Notes: a model not told the origin generated them from the sequence alone. DNA of 64,000 nucleotides from Ichthyophis bannanicus (GCA_033557465.1 CM066045.1:137165596-137229595), one strand, 5' to 3'; positions 20,480-33,028 are shown, numbered from the stretch's first letter. Made by a program: numbers and translations.

Positions 20480-22548
20480 TAGATTTTATATGTGAGACCA
20501 TGGTTAGGGACTGCTCCAGGATGATGGAATGGAATGGAAAAAAGAGCCAAACGACGAAACCTGGAAACAGCACAAGCACTGGCAAGTCAAATGCAAGGCA
20601 TTGATAAGACAGGCAAAGAGAATTTGAGAAGAAGCTTGCTGCGGAAGCAAAAACGCAAAATAAAGACCTTTTCAAGTACATTCGTAGCAAAAAACCTGTG
20701 AGAGAGTCAGTTGGTCCATTAGATGATAAAGGGGTTAAAGGAGCACTAAGAGGCGACAAGGCGATAGCGGAGAGACTGAATGAATTCTTTACTGAGGAAG
20801 ATGTAGGGATGTTACCCATGACTGAAGTGGTATTTAAAGGTGCGGAAGAATTGAAGGAAATATCGATACATCGGGAAGATGTCTTACAACTATTAGATAA
20901 ACTGAAGAGTAGCAAATCACCTGGGCCGGATGGTATACATCCAAGGGTGTTGAAAGAACTGAAATATGAGATTGCAGAACTGCTATCAGTAATCTGTGAA
21001 CTATCATTAAAATCATCTCTAATACCTGAAGATTGGAGGATCGCCAATGTAACACCAATTTTTAAAAAGGGTTCCAGGGGTGATCCGGGAAACTACAGAC
21101 CGGTGAGCCTGACGTCAGTACCAGGAAAAATGGTAGAAACCATCATAAAGAATAAAATTACTCAGCATGTAGATAGTCACAACCTAATGGGAGACAACCA
21201 ACATGGCTTTAGACAAGGAAGATCTTGTCTTACTAATCTGTTATGTTTTTTTGAAGGAGTGAATAAACAGGTGGACAAAGGTGAGTTGGTTGATATTGTG
21301 TATCTGGACTTTCAGAAAGCCTTTGACAAGGTCCCTCATCAGAGACTTTTGGCAAAACTAAAGAGTCATGGGATAGGAGGCAGTGTACTATTGTGGATCA
21401 GGAACTGGTTAAAAGATAGAAAGCAGATTGTAGGGCTAAATGGCCAATTTTCCCAATGGAGAAAGGTGAATAGTGGTGTACCCCAGGGATCTGTGCTGGG
21501 TCCGCTGCTTTTTGACATATTCATAAATGACCTGGAAAGTGGAATATCGAGTGAGGTTATCAAATTTGCAGATGACACAAAACTATTTAAAGTAGTTAAA
21601 ACCCAAGAGGATTGTGAAAAATTGCAAGAGGATCTTGATAAATTGGAAGACTGGGCATCAAAATGGCAGATGAAATTTAATGTGGACAAGTGCAAGGTTA
21701 TGCACCTAGGGAAGAACAACCCAAACTATGGTTACAAGATGCAAGGTTCCACATTAGGAACCACCACCCAGGAAAAAGATTTAGGCGTCATTGTGGATAC
21801 CATGTTAAAACCCTCGGCCCAGTGTGCAGCGGTGGCCAAGAGAGCAAATAGAATGCTAGGTATGATAAGGAAAGGAATGGAAAATAAAACAAAAGATATT
21901 ATAATGCCTCTATATCGTTCCATGGTGAGACCGCACCTTGAATATTGTTGCAATTCTGGTCGCCGTATCTTAAAAAGGATATAGCGATTTTAGAAAAGGT
22001 TCAGAGAAGAGCCACCAAAGTGGTAAAGGGGATGGAAGGATACTCCTATGAAGAAAGGCTAAAAAGGTTAGGGCTCTTTAACCTGGAAAAGAGACAGCTG
22101 AGGGGAGATATGATAGAAGCCTATAAATTAATGAACAGAGTGGAACGGGTAAACGTAAATCGATTGTTTACATTATCAGAATATAGAAAGACTAGGGGAC
22201 ATGCAATGAAGCTACAGGGTAAACTATTTAAGACTAATAAAAGAAAATATTTTTTCACTCAACGTGTAATCAAACTCTGGAATTTGTTACCGGAGGATGT
22301 AGTAAAGGCTGTTAGTGTAGCTGGGTTTAAAAAAGGTTTGGACAAGTTCCTGGAGGAAAGGTCCATAAACCATTATTAAGAAGTGACCGAAGATATCAAT
22401 GCTTGACCCAGTACAAGCATTGTGGAACTTGTGTCTCTTGGGGAAACTGCTAGGTACATATGACCTAGATTGGCCACTGTTGGAAACAGAATACTGGGCT
22501 TGATGGACCTTGGTCTGACCCAGTATGGCATATCTTATGTTCTTATGA
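20480..22548 (+). mobile_element. CR1 LINE inside the L2-like LINE
   Basis: 5'-truncated CR1 with most of ORF2 and the full 3' end, closing with CTGACCCAGTATGGCATATC and TTATGTTCTTATG. Closely related copies lie at 27745-28988 (minus) and 49183-49992 (plus), and a 3' tip at 60425-60482. Confidence 0.9.
20698..22379 (+). pseudogene. CR1 ORF2 reverse transcriptase (one frameshift)
   Basis: RT motifs in order: SPGPDGIHPRVLKEL, PIFKKGSRGDPGNYRPVSL, LDFQKAFDKVPHQRLL, GVPQGSVLGPLLFDIFIND and the catalytic FADDTKLF. A frameshift near 21945 moves reading from LEYCCNSG to [20 protein letters not shown], and the protein ends LEERSINHY. The endonuclease half is absent. One lesion only, so the copy is young among CR1 pieces here. 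Confidence 0.88.
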
Positions 22549-22550
22549 TT

Positions 22551-23140
22551 CCTAAGTATTTGACTTCTTGTTTGACTCAGAATCTTTTATGTGTATTTTA
22601 GTGTCGGGGGGGGGGGCTGAAGTTATGATTCCGGGAGATGTATAATACTTCTGTTTTCTTTAAATTAATTTTCAAGTTATGTGTATTAAGTCAATCAGTT
22701 ATATCTGTCAGGCATAATTGGATCTGGGGACAGTTGGGGCCTCTGAAGTCTATGGGATGATAGAACATTATATCATCTGCATGAAGATAATTTACTTTAT
22801 GCTTTTTAAGTATGTTACATATTGGTGACAGATAAAGATTAAATAGGGCAGAGAGGGAAGAGCCTTGAGGGACTCCTTGTACCTGTTTGAAGGTTGAGGA
22901 GGTTGTCCTGCCAATCTGTACTTGCTGGGTGCGGTCGGTGAGGTAAGGCTTAAACCACTGTAATACTGTACCTTGGAGGCCAATCTTTTGCAGTCTTGAA
23001 ATTAGTATTCTATGGCTAATGCTATTGAAGGCGGCAGCAATGTTGAGAAATTCAAGCATAATAGCTTGTTTACTAGTATTTAGGCCACAGAGGAGTCTGT
23101 TCATGAGAGAGAACATAAGACTGTGATATGGTCTAAAACC
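22551..23140 (-). pseudogene. L2-like LINE ORF2, RT part (minus strand)
   Basis: Reads NIAAAFNSISHRILISRLQK, VLQWFKPYLTDRTQQVQIG, VQGVPQGSSLSALFN and YLHADDIMFY, the RT core with its ADD box. Continues at 19570-20475. Frameshifts and stops follow the ADD region. Confidence 0.8.
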
Positions 23141-23404
23141 TCACATAATATTCATAAATATCCACCCATAGAAGCTCTTGACCATTAAACATTTATTTTA
23201 AAAATATTAGTAAGGGTGTAAAAAACTGTCAGAATTGAGCTGTGGGAAACGTCTATATGATTTAGAAGCAATGTTTTGCTCCCCATTTCAATCTGTTCTG
23301 TAACATTCATATATTGCCATTTATTGATAAACAGTTCTTTTTGTATTTATCATTTTTGTCATCTTTTATCACACTGTACTAAAATACTCAAATTACTATT
23401 TCCA
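23140..23404 (-). repeat. Repeat R2, left copy
   Basis: The segment 23140-23310 matches the reverse complement of about 33210-33405, while 23310-23404 matches 33065-33170 in the same direction. Both copies border DIRS D or the elements just after it. Family not recognised; AT-rich and noncoding. Confidence 0.6.
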
Positions 23405-23560
23405 GATTCATCCTGCTAGATCAGGCCAGACTAGTGAGTTATGACCCCTGTCAGCAGATGATGAGACGGAGAAAAATTCTAGAAGCTTAGTGATATCACC
23501 CTTGATAGATAACCTTGTACCCCAAGGAGTCAGCTTCAGTATTTTCTCTGTCTCAGCAGA
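23405..23560 (+). repeat. DIRS D left inverted terminal repeat
   Basis: Pairs with about 32520-32665; the shared text includes TATCACCCTTGATAGATAAC in the left copy. Confidence 0.85.
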
Positions 23561-23904
23561 TGGTGGACTTCTACGTGGACTCCTGACTACCTCTATCTGA
23601 GAATTGTTATGTCAGTGTAGTTTACTTTAAGGGATCTCCTGAGCACACTGCAGTGCTTTTTCCCTCAGCAGACTCTTCACAGCCTTGCCAGAGGTGTTCC
23701 TGATAAGAAGGATCAGTAGAACAACCCTGAAGGAAAGGGCTCCAGCTCAGAAGGAGCTGTGTAGCCTTCCAATTCAGCTTACCAAATGCTTCAGCCTTCT
23801 TCATTTTAATTAGCTAAAGTTTCAAGATGAAAAACAAAAAATCTGTCTGCAGGGTAGTTGAACTGCCAGTGGCTCCAGTCCGTCCCTAACTTCATTGTAC
23901 AGAC

Positions 23905-25440
23905 TCAATCCAAAACAAAACTCCTTGAGAAAACTTAGGGAACAAATAGGGGTCATCTACAACATATGCACAATATCAAAATCAATACTTAATATTAGAT
24001 CCTCAAAACAGGGACAAAATAAGAATGTGTAATGGAAGACCTAGAAGCCCACATACCAGCCTGAAAAATGGAAGCATGTATAAAGGATGCCTCAGACAAG
24101 GGGAGCGGGTTTACACTAAGACAAACCAAACGCCTATAGCAAAGCGCTGTCTGCTTGATCTCCCTCAATGTCTGTCATAGGCAATAATGTATTTTACTTT
24201 TTTAAATGCATTTAAAATAAATAGCTGTACGTAGAGGCCCCTCAGTCAATGCAAACACACTCTGTCATGCTGAAAGACAAACAGATCTAAAGCCAATTGG
24301 CCTAACAATCAAATGGTGATCATCCAATCAAGAGACTCGTTCAGTCCAGTAGGATGTACAGAGTTCAAATTAAATATCCAACGCTCTTCCAAATGAACAA
24401 GTCTCTATAAACGATCGCCAGCACAGGAAGTGTCCACCACATCAATTACTAGTCAGCGCAACTATTCCCATTGATGAGAGAACCGCAAAGAATGTTGCAC
24501 CATAGAAGCATTGATAGATTTGGTGGTTAAATGAGACTTATGTTCCAGTAAGTGGGTCGTCACTTTGCGGCAAGTCCTGCCCACATAAATCAGCTTACAA
24601 GGGTAGATGACAACATAAATAACCCAAGAGGTCTGACAACAGAAAAATCGGTATGGACCAACAGAACTGTCACATACTGATTTTTCTGTTGCTAAAAGCT
24701 CTAGAACCGTATGCCATCGGCCCTGCAATCGATGTTCGATGTGTTCACTTTCACTTGATATTTCTGTTTGGCAAGACCCACAGTCATTACGGATGTTCCC
24801 TTTACGGCATATGACTGACTGTCGGACCTCTTGGGTTATTTATGTTGATTGGATGATTGCCATTTGATTGTTAGGCCAGTTGGCTTTAGATCTGTTTGTC
24901 TTCCTCTCTGGGCTCCTATAAATTGGGGATAATGAGTTCCTTTGAGCTTAGGAACGTTAGAGATACTGGTTGTCCTTTCCTCATGCAGCCTTTTGAAACT
25001 GTTTAGGCGAAACCCGAGTCGACGTTGACATTCATTTTGTGACATTTCCAGCGTGACTGAGTGTGTTTGCCTTGGCTGTAGGTAGAGGCCCCTCAGTCAA
25101 GTGTTTTTATTTATTTTAAATGCATTTAAAAAAGTAAAATACATTATTGCCTATGACTGACATTGAGGGAGATCAAGCGGAGATAGCTTTGCTATAGGCG
25201 TTTGGTTCGCCTTAGTGTAATCCCGCTCCCCTTGTCTGAGGCATCCTTGATACATGTTTCCAGTTTTTCAGGCTGGTATGTAGGCTTCTCAGTCTTCCAT
25301 TACACATTCTTGTTTTGTCTGTTTTGAGGGTCTAATATTAAGTATTGATTTTGATATTGTGCATATGTTGTAGATGACCCTTCTTTGTTCCCTAAGTTTT
25401 CTCAAGGGCTCTGGTTTTGGATTGAGTAGCTAATGAGTAA
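23905..25440 (-). mobile_element. Penelope-like element with inverted ends
   Basis: Segments 23905-24345 and 24845-25425 are inverted copies of each other, over 400 bp with indels. Between them the minus strand encodes the C-terminus of a Penelope-type protein. The sequence tgtacagac occurs just outside both ends (about 23897 and 25468) inside similar flanks and may be a target duplication. Penelope elements often carry such terminal duplications. Confidence 0.78.
24330..24840 (-). pseudogene. Penelope-like GIY-YIG endonuclease domain
   Basis: The minus strand reads QGRWHTVLELLATEKSV, then WVIYVVIYPCKLIYVGRTCR, THLLEHKSHL and ERWIFNLNSVHPTGLNES. The IY...IYVGRT pattern, the following EH, and the closing RWIFxLNxxxPxGLN are the signature of the endonuclease of Penelope-like retroelements. 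No RT part remains. One stop lies before the RWIFNL segment. Confidence 0.8.
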
Positions 25441-25854
25441 GAGTCGTTGGGGACTTTTGTTCACTGTACAGACGGCATTTTTTACTCTCGGCAGCACTTT
25501 TCTCTTGTCAGACAGTGAATGTAACAGATAGTGGGCTGGCTCCTTCTCTGCCTCGCGTCTCTCTAGCCTGCATCCTGCGCTCAGGGGACCCATTCCTACT
25601 ATCGCTGCTGCTTCTATGCCTACTTCAGGGTTTTTGCTGCTCCCTCGTTCTTGCTGGCCCCTCGCAGCGATTCCTTTTCTCTTCAGCGCTTCCTGCCAAA
25701 AGCATTATGGGCACCATTTTCTGCTGTCAGGAAGGGTTGCGCCATTTTTTTCTGCCGTTCATGCCATTTTTCCTCCGGCTTCTTTGGTCGTGAAATGCCC
25801 TCCTCTCTGCAATGATGTCTGGGATGTGGGAGAAAATAGTGTTTTTTGTCTGGC

Positions 25855-26400
25855 AACCTTTGTTTCACATGTGTAGCTGATCAAGGAAGACCACCTTCCG
25901 TAAATCAGTCCTTGCTACCTGGGATATCCTTGACTCCCTTGGACCCTTCTGCACCTCCATCCGCGGGGCCTCCTGCCTCTCCTTATCCCCAAAACTTTCC
26001 CCTCCGGTTCTCCTCCCTGAGCAACAGCTTCCAGTACTTCAACAACCTCCTAAGCCTCAGCTGCCAGACCTGCAACAGCATCTGCAAGTTCCCCCTGCAA
26101 ATCCTGACTTCGTTTATGTATCTTTTTCGTCAAGCCTGGGAATTATGGCCCTCCAGGTGCTTCAGCATTCCAGTTATGTCATCTGCAGCAGAAAAGCCCT
26201 CCAAACCAGTCTCAACTACTTCTCCATCAGTTCTGCCCAGAGGGACTCTTGCTCCCTCATGGGATTGGTACCCTGTTAGTGAGAACGGGGAATGCCTCTC
26301 CGAGGACTGCTCTATTCACTCTGATCGAGAGGAGGGAGACCTCTCGCCATCTGAGGATGAGCCAGAGGTGCAAGATGAAGGGCAGGACATACTCAGACAA
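25855..26400 (+). pseudogene. DIRS D gag, first part
   Basis: Pro- and Ser-rich text (LTPLDPSAPPSAGPPASP), then LFRQAWELWPS (compare LFRQAWHLWRS in copy B) and the acidic REEGDLSPSEDEPEVQDEGQ. It stops where an L2-like fragment is inserted; the gag resumes LFHKEELPLLIAQ at about 27207. Confidence 0.7.
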
Positions 26401-26402
26401 AC

Positions 26403-27206
26403 TCACACTACATATTGCTGAAATTACCATAAAAGGAAATCAGGAACCTTGGTATAATGATAGACAGTATTTTCAACATGGTTACTGTATTAGCTGCATT
26501 CTTTATGTGCGTATACTGGAAACTTAGACTCCTCAAACGTCTATGCCCTCTGCTACAAGACAACGACTTCAGGTCAGTTTTTCAAGCAGTCATTATTCCC
26601 CACCTTTACTATGGTAATATCCTCTATCAAGGGCTGACAAAACAGGCACTATACCCACTCCAGTTCGTACAAAACAGGAAAATCAAGTCAGCAACACAAC
26701 TCCTTCCTCCAAAAGTCTGCACTTGCTCCCAATTGCCCAACGGATTAAACATAAAACCATAACTACCACCTACAAAATCCTCAATAACCTCTCTGCCACC
26801 TGTCTCAAGGATCAAATCACAAGAGCATACACAGCAAGACCAAGAAGATCTGCAACCCAGAATCTCCTGTCCATCCCTCCACTCAAGACCAAATGCACGC
26901 AACAGACAAGCAACAGGGCTTTCTCAATATATATCCCCACGATCTGGAACTCTCTACCTGAAACCATTAGGTCTGCACAGTCCACCAAAGAGATGAAGAA
27001 CTTACTAAAACCACATCTCTTCATAGAATACTTTGGGCTAAATGACATTACATAAGTATATATACAATAGCCACCAGTGATCTGTTAACTCAAACATAAT
27101 CCCTTGTTCTGTGTAAAACAAATCTCCAGAGATTATGTGCTGTTTATTGTAAACTGCTTTGGTACAAAAGTGTTATATAGACACTGCTAAATAAAATAAA
27201 TAAATA
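26403..27206 (+). mobile_element. L2-like LINE 3' fragment in DIRS D gag
   Basis: 5'-truncated. Shifted frames read LCPLLQDNDFRSVFQAVIIP, LLPIAQRIKHKTITTTYKIL and IYIPTIWNSLPETIR. The tail TTGTAAACTGCTTTGGTACA and an AATAAATAAATA run close it. Confidence 0.8.
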
Positions 27207-27745
27207 CCGCTGTTTCATAAAGAGGAACTCCCGTTGCTCATAGCCCAGATTTTGGATGCTCTTTACATTTCTATGCCTCCTGCACAACACACACTGGATT
27301 TGGCAAAACTACAAGCGGATCCCATCATTGTGGCTATCCGTAAGCCATCCAAGGCCTTTCCTTTTCCCTCTCTATTGCAACAGATGGTTTCCCTACAGTG
27401 GGATTCTCCGGATGCCTCCTTACACACAGCATGTCATCTGGGCCGCTACTATCTTTGGGCTCCTGAGGATCTGGACAAGTGGCTGTGCTTCCCAAAGGTT
27501 GATGCTTTGATGGTGGTAACGAAACACATGACCATTCCCTTTGAGGGCAGTACTGCTCTCTGGGATCAGATCGATTGCAAAGTAGAGGGGCTTCTGAAGA
27601 CAAGCTTCTCCTCATTGGCTCTCTAGGCTTCAGTGTGTGGGGTGTAGCTGCTTGGGCATTATTGCACTGGCTTCAATTGCTCCCAGAGGATCCTGCTCTG
27701 GCCCGCTTGGAATCAGTCACTGCATTTGTAGCACATACCTTTTAT
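27207..27745 (+). pseudogene. DIRS D gag, middle part
   Basis: Reads LFHKEELPLLIAQILDALYI, RKPSKAFPFPSLLQQM, FPKVDALMVV and TKHMTIPFEGSTALWDQ. A TAG after SLAL (near 27624) and an indel precede ALLHWLQLLPEDPALARLES. It is broken at FVAHTF by a reverse CR1. Confidence 0.75.
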
Positions 27746-28988
27746 AAGAACATAAGATATGCCATACTGGGTCAGACCAAGGTCCATCTACCCCATATCC
27801 TGTTTGGCCACTGTTGGAATCTAGATCACAAATACCTAGCAGTTTCCCCAGAAGACACAGGTTCCACAATGCTTGTATTAGGACAAGCAGTGGATTTCCT
27901 GGGTCCCCTTTAATAATGGTTTATGGACCTTTCCTCCAGGAATTTGTCCAAACCTTTTTAAAACCCAGCTACACTAACAGATTTTACTACATCTTCCAGT
28001 AAATAATTCCAGAGTTTATGCGTTGAGTGAAAAAATATTTCCTCTTATTAGTCTTGTTACACTGTAGCTATATTGCATGTCCCCTAGTCTTTCTACATTT
28101 TGATGGCATAAACAATTGATCTACGTTTACCCGTTCCACTCCATTCATTAATTTATAGACCTCTATCATATCTCCCCTCAGCCGTCTCTTTTCCAGGGTG
28201 AAGAGCCCTAACCTTTTTAGCCTCTGCTCATAGGGGTATCCTTACATCCCCTTTACCATTTTGGTGGCTCTTCTCTGTACTTTTTTCTAATTCTGCTATA
28301 TCCTCTTTAAGATACGGTGACCAGAATTGCACACAATAGTCGAGGAGCGGTCGCATCATGGCACGATACAGAGGCATTTATAATATCCTTTGTTTTATTC
28401 TCCATTCCTTTCCTTATGATCCCTAGCATTCTATTTGCTTTCTTGGTTGCTGCTGCACACTGGGCGGAGGGTTTCAACATGTTTTCCATGATGACGCCTA
28501 AATCTTTTTCTTGGTGGTGGTTCCTAATGTGGAACCTTGTATCGTGTAACCATAGTCTGGGTTGTTCTTTCCTAGGTGCATAACTTTGTACTTGCCCAGA
28601 TTAAATTTCATCTGCCATTTGAATGTCCAGTCTTTCAGTTTATTAAGTTCCTCTTGCAATTTTTCACAATCCTCTTGGCTTTTAACAACTTTGAATAATT
28701 TTGTCTCATCTGCAAATTTTGATTGTGTCACTTGTTCCCATTTCAGACCGTTTACGAATATGCTAAAAAGCAGCGGACCTAGCACAGATCCCTGGGGTAC
28801 TCCACTATTCATCTTTCTCCATTGGGAAAATTGGCCATTTAGCCCTATCCTCCTCTTTCTATCTTTTAACCAGTTCTTGATCCACAATAGTACACTGCTT
28901 CCTTTCTCATGACACTTTAATTTCACCAGTAGAGTCTCATGAGGGACCTTGTCAAAGACTTTCTGAAAATCCAGATACATTACATTGA
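27745..28988 (-). mobile_element. CR1 LINE fragment in DIRS D gag (minus strand)
   Basis: The minus strand reads VFDKVPHETLLVKLK, SGVPQGSVLGPLLFSIFVNG, KFADETKLFKVV (the ADD box has become ADE) and LGTTTKKKI. It ends at the 3' tip matching GGTCTGACCCAGTATGGCAT. Same subfamily as 20480-22548. Confidence 0.85.
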
Positions 28989-28989
28989 C

Positions 28990-29290
28990 AGACCCACCTT
29001 CGTCTATCAGTGTGTTCGTTGGCGGCTGTCACAGTTGCTCAGCTCTGGCTCTGTCTTCACCTTTGGAATGCAGATGCTGCCTCCAAGGGCCGGCTCGCCA
29101 AGCTTTCCTTTAAGGGCAAACTTTTGTTTGGGGAGGATTTCGACAAGCTGGTGAAGAATCTGGAGGAGATCAAGCCACAGCGTTTGCTAGAGGACAGACC
29201 CAAATCCAGCCCTCGTCACTCCACGGCTACGGCCGCTCCTGCCTCCTCTTTCAGGGGATGTTTCAGGGATTCATTGCATAACAGGTCAGG
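28990..29290 (+). pseudogene. DIRS D gag, C-terminal part
   Basis: Reads LHLWNADAASKGRLAKLSFK, then GKLLFGEDFDKLVKNLEE and LLEDRPKSSPRHS, ending SFRGCFRD. It matches the C-terminal block of gag in copies C and E. Confidence 0.75.
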
Positions 29291-29439
29291 AAAATCAAAC
29301 TCTTACCTCCCTAAAACTGGTTCTAAATTTGTCCTTTTGTGGGACATGTCACCGTGACAATTTCCCCTCTACCAAGTTTGCGGGCGCTGCTTAGGCTTCC
29401 TACTGTTGGGTTCTGGTCCATTCTAGAGTGCTATTTTTG

Positions 29440-31200
29440 GGCGGATGGCTACAGCTTTACCTCTGCCAGTGGACCCAGATCACCTCCAGATGAATGGATA
29501 CTCAAGATTATTGCGCGAGGGTACACTCGATCTCATGCGCCCTTTCCCACACTCATTCCTCATCTCTCCATGCGGAGCACCAGACAAGAAGGTGGCTGTA
29601 CAGATGACTCTTCAGTGGCTTCTGCAGCTTTAGGCAGTATGCCCAGTCCCACGCTCGGAAACAGGTTCTGGTCATTATTCTATCTATTTTGTTCCCAAGG
29701 ACAGCTCCTTCTGGCCTATTCTGGATTTGAAAGGCGTCAACAAATGTCTCCATGTACCATGTTTTCGAATGGAGACTCTCAGATCTGTTGTCCCAGCAAG
29801 TACCTTGCATCTCTCGCCGCAGCCTACTTTCACATGCCCATTCACCCAGCACATCTGCAGTATCTACACTTTGTGATACTGGGGCAGCATTTTCATTTCT
29901 GAGCATTATTGTTTGGTCTGACCATGGCTCCCTGGACTTTCTGCAAGGTCGTGATGGCGGCGGCTGCTGCTGCTCTCCATCATTAAGGAATCAGAGTTTA
30001 GCCAGTTGTCCAGGTAAGGATAATCAGGGCAAAGATGCACGAGGAAGCGATCTCAGCAGTGGCTCAGGTTGTCGACCTTGACTACCCAACTGAGGCGACT
30101 CATACAAGCCCAAAGCTGCTTACAACAGTCTCGGCCATTAGAATTTCTCAGAGCTTGCTTCGACACACAGGTTGGGAGTATCTTCCTCACACAGAACATA
30201 TATGAGACAGTTTGCACCCTGCTCTAGGTTTTCCTGAATGTTCCAGCTCTTTCCGTCTGGGAGTGCTGGCACCATGGCAGCCACCCTGGGCATTGTCCTT
30301 TGGTCTCATGCTCGCATGCATCGCTTCAGCGAGTGTTCTTGTCTCGATGGTCGCCTTGTGTTCAGGCCTACCAGGTCTGTCTCCCCCTCCCACTGAGAGT
30401 GTGCTGCAGCCTCCAGTGATGGCTTTGCTGCCGCCATTTATTGCGAGAGGTTTTCTTAGAGATTCCAAACTGGGTGCTCGTAACCACTGATGCCCGTCTA
30501 TCAGGTGGGGAGCACACCCCCTGGGATTTACAGTACAGGGTGCCTGGCTGATCAGTCTCCTCGAGGCTTGTGCCATTCGCCTAGTGCTACTTGCCTTTCA
30601 GCCTCTCCTCTAGGATCGAGCAGTATGAATACTCTCTGACAGTGTGACTACAGTGTCTGTCTTGAATTGGCAGGCCGGAACCAAATGCCCCGGAGTCACA
30701 CGGGAAATGGCTTTCCTGTTTCCATGGGTCGAAAACACTCTTCGGGGGGCTTTCTGCACAGCACATTGTGAGTGTAGAGAATATTCGAGCAGACTTTCTC
30801 AGTCATCATGTCCTGGACCCCCCATCAAGTAAGAACTTGCTCCATGGGCGTTCCAGAAGATTGTGAACTGGTGGGGCCTTCTGATCCTGATCCTGGACCT
30901 GATGGCCACTGCCGCCAACTGCAAAGCGCCTGTCTTCTTCAGTCCAGCCTTGTCCTTTAGAACAACTCCTATATGACTTTCTGCCATGGCCTCTGATTGG
31001 TAGGCTGCTCCGTCTGATCGAAGCCCACTCAGGTCAAATCATCTTGATTGCTCCGGACTGGCCACATCATTTGTGGTATGCTAATCTCATTTGCCTGCTG
31101 CGAGAGCCACCCTTGCCTCTCAGCAAGCGCAAGGGCCTACTACGGCAGGGGCCAATTGTCATAGACGACCCTGCTTCTTACTCTTACAGCTTGGCTCTTG
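29440..31200 (+). pseudogene. DIRS D RT-RNase H-methyltransferase remnant
   Basis: Recognisable islands in changing frames: DEWILKIIARGYTRSH, AAAYFHMPIHPAHLQYLHF (RT), TTDARLSGG (RNase H), SVENIRADFLS, and IAPDWPHHLWYANLICLL (methyltransferase). The YLDD box is not readable. Many stops; no function. Confidence 0.75.
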
Positions 31201-32235
31201 AGTGGTGTCGCTTGACATGGAACGGTTATTCGCTGCAAGTGGTAGCTACCCTTTTGCAGTCATGACACCTTTCTACCTCATGGGCTTATGCAAGATTTTT
31301 GGTATCTCTTTACCTCCTGGTATTCTAGCAGATTGCCCTCCTCGTGGAGTGCACATGTTCCGAATCTCCTTGCCTTCCTTCAGGATGGGGTTGATCAGGA
31401 TCTCACCCTCAATTTCTTAAAGGTTCAACTTGCTGCACTAACCTGTTTCAGAGGCCTCTCTGTGGACTCTCCCTCGCCTCGCATCCGGACATGGTCCACG
31501 TCTTGTGGTTTGTATGCTGCGACCATCCCTTTGACCAGTTGTTTCATCCTTGGGACCTATCTCTAGTACTCCGTGCCCTCACCAGATCTCCTTTCAAACC
31601 CCTCTGGGGCATATCTCTGAAAGATTTGACTCTTAAGACTCTCATTACAGTAACCTTTGCTCAGTGCCTTTTTCAAGCTTTTGTTGCTTTCTTGTCAAGA
31701 TCCTTTTCGCTGGAAGACGTCACTATTTGGACAGTTCCTTCCTTTCTACCCAAAGTCCTTTCTGATTTTCATGTTAATCAGTCAGTGGTTCTCCTTTCAT
31801 TCCTCAAGGACCACTAGTCTAGGCGTGACCAAGCGCTCCATTCTCTCGATTTTAACAGTCTTACGCTGCTACCTCAAGATTACCAACTCCTTTCGCCTTT
31901 CTGATCATCTTTTTGTCCTGATCTCTGGTTGCTGCAAGGAGGTGGCTGCCTCTAAGGTAACTATTGCACGCTGGATCAAGCAGGCCATTGAGTCTGCTTA
32001 CATTCTTCAGAACTGTCTTGTTCCCTTTGGGCTCTGAGCCCATTTCACTAGGTTTTAAGCCATTACTTGGGTGGAGAGGGCACGGGTCTCCCCGTTTGGA
32101 TATTTGCAGAGCGGCGACCTGGTCCTCTCTCTTTATTTTTGCCAGGTATTATTGCTTGGACCTCCATGCTTGGGAAGCAGCTCAGTTTGGAGCCACCATG
32201 TTGGCTACAGCTGTGTCTGCTCACCCAGAGGGGAT
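31160..32235 (+). pseudogene. DIRS D tyrosine recombinase remnant
   Basis: Islands include SYSLALEWCRLTWNGYSLQV, HPWDLSLVLRAL, LKDLTLKTLI, VPSFLPKVLSDFHVNQS and ASKVTIARWIKQAIESAYIL. The first catalytic Arg and the H-x-x-R box are lost (a TGA precedes AHFTRF). Confidence 0.78.
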
Positions 32236-32519
32236 TTTGCTTTGGTATTCCCCACTAGACTGGTCTAGCAGAATGAATTGGAAGGAGAAATTTTACTTAG
32301 CATTAATTTCCTTTCCTGGATTCCTGCTAGACCAGTCCAGGACCCTCCCTTTTGCGCTAACTTGGCCGTGTCAATATCTAAGAAATGCTCTCACTGAGTG
32401 TCTGAAGCTCTGGCTGGTCTCTAACTTTGACTTCCTGGTAGTCAGATGTGTATATAAGTTGTGCAGTTGTACTAATTACTTGACTGGAATTCTTATTCTA
32501 TTATGTTCTTCGGTTTCTT

Positions 32520-32703
32520 GAAGCCAATATGTTAAAGATATACTGAAGCTGACCCCTATGGATAGAGGATTATCTATCAAGGGTGATGTCACTAAGCTTT
32601 TAGAATTTTTCTTTATCTGATATGCTGATGGGGACACAACCCACTAGTCTGGACTGGTCTTGCAGGAATCCATTAAAGGAAATTAACAGTAAGTAAAATT
32701 TCT
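32520..32703 (+). repeat. DIRS D right terminal repeat
   Basis: Reverse complement of 23405-23560, followed by the outer block that pairs with about 32265-32345. It contains GACACAACCCACTAGTCTGG and a donor-like ACA|GTAAGT at 32685-32694. Confidence 0.82.
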
Positions 32704-32729
32704 CCTTCTCAACCATAGTAGGGTACTTA

Positions 32730-33028
32730 GTGGGGCCTTTTCCAGGCTTGTTCTTTTATAAACCAAATGTGCACTATGGTGCTTTTTTGTTTTTTCTCAT
32801 TCGCTCAAAACATGCTCCACATTAGTTGATGCTCCAACGGCATCTTTGGATGAGAGTCAGCGCTCTGGCATTTTGAAGGCATGATTCAGTGGCAAATACA
32901 GATGAACATTCAGTCAGTTAAGTGGGACTGTAAAATGTAATGTGGAGTGTGTTTTGAGCGAATGAGAAAAACAAAGCACCGTGGTGCACATTCTGTTTAT
33001 CAAGGGCAAGCCTGGAAAAGGGTCCACG
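32730..33028. mobile_element. Fold-back MITE
   Basis: About 300 bp with terminal inverted repeats of roughly 90 bp: 32730-32825 pairs with 32930-33028 (shared core CTCATTCGCTCAAAACA). There is no coding capacity in the short centre. A non-autonomous DNA transposon of unknown superfamily. Confidence 0.75.

Larger units (their letters stand above)
23405..32703 (+). mobile_element. DIRS retrotransposon D, old, many insertions
   Basis: The left terminal repeat (23405-23560) is the reverse complement of about 32520-32665. Between them lie a leader with a Penelope-like insertion, gag in three pieces, a badly decayed RT-RH-MT, a decayed recombinase and the compound right end. The number of stops and nested elements makes it the oldest DIRS here. 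Confidence 0.88.

Noticed and set aside
24330..24840. A host GIY-YIG nuclease gene
   Set aside because: The closing RWIFNLN-P-GLN segment and inverted repeats identify a Penelope-like remnant.
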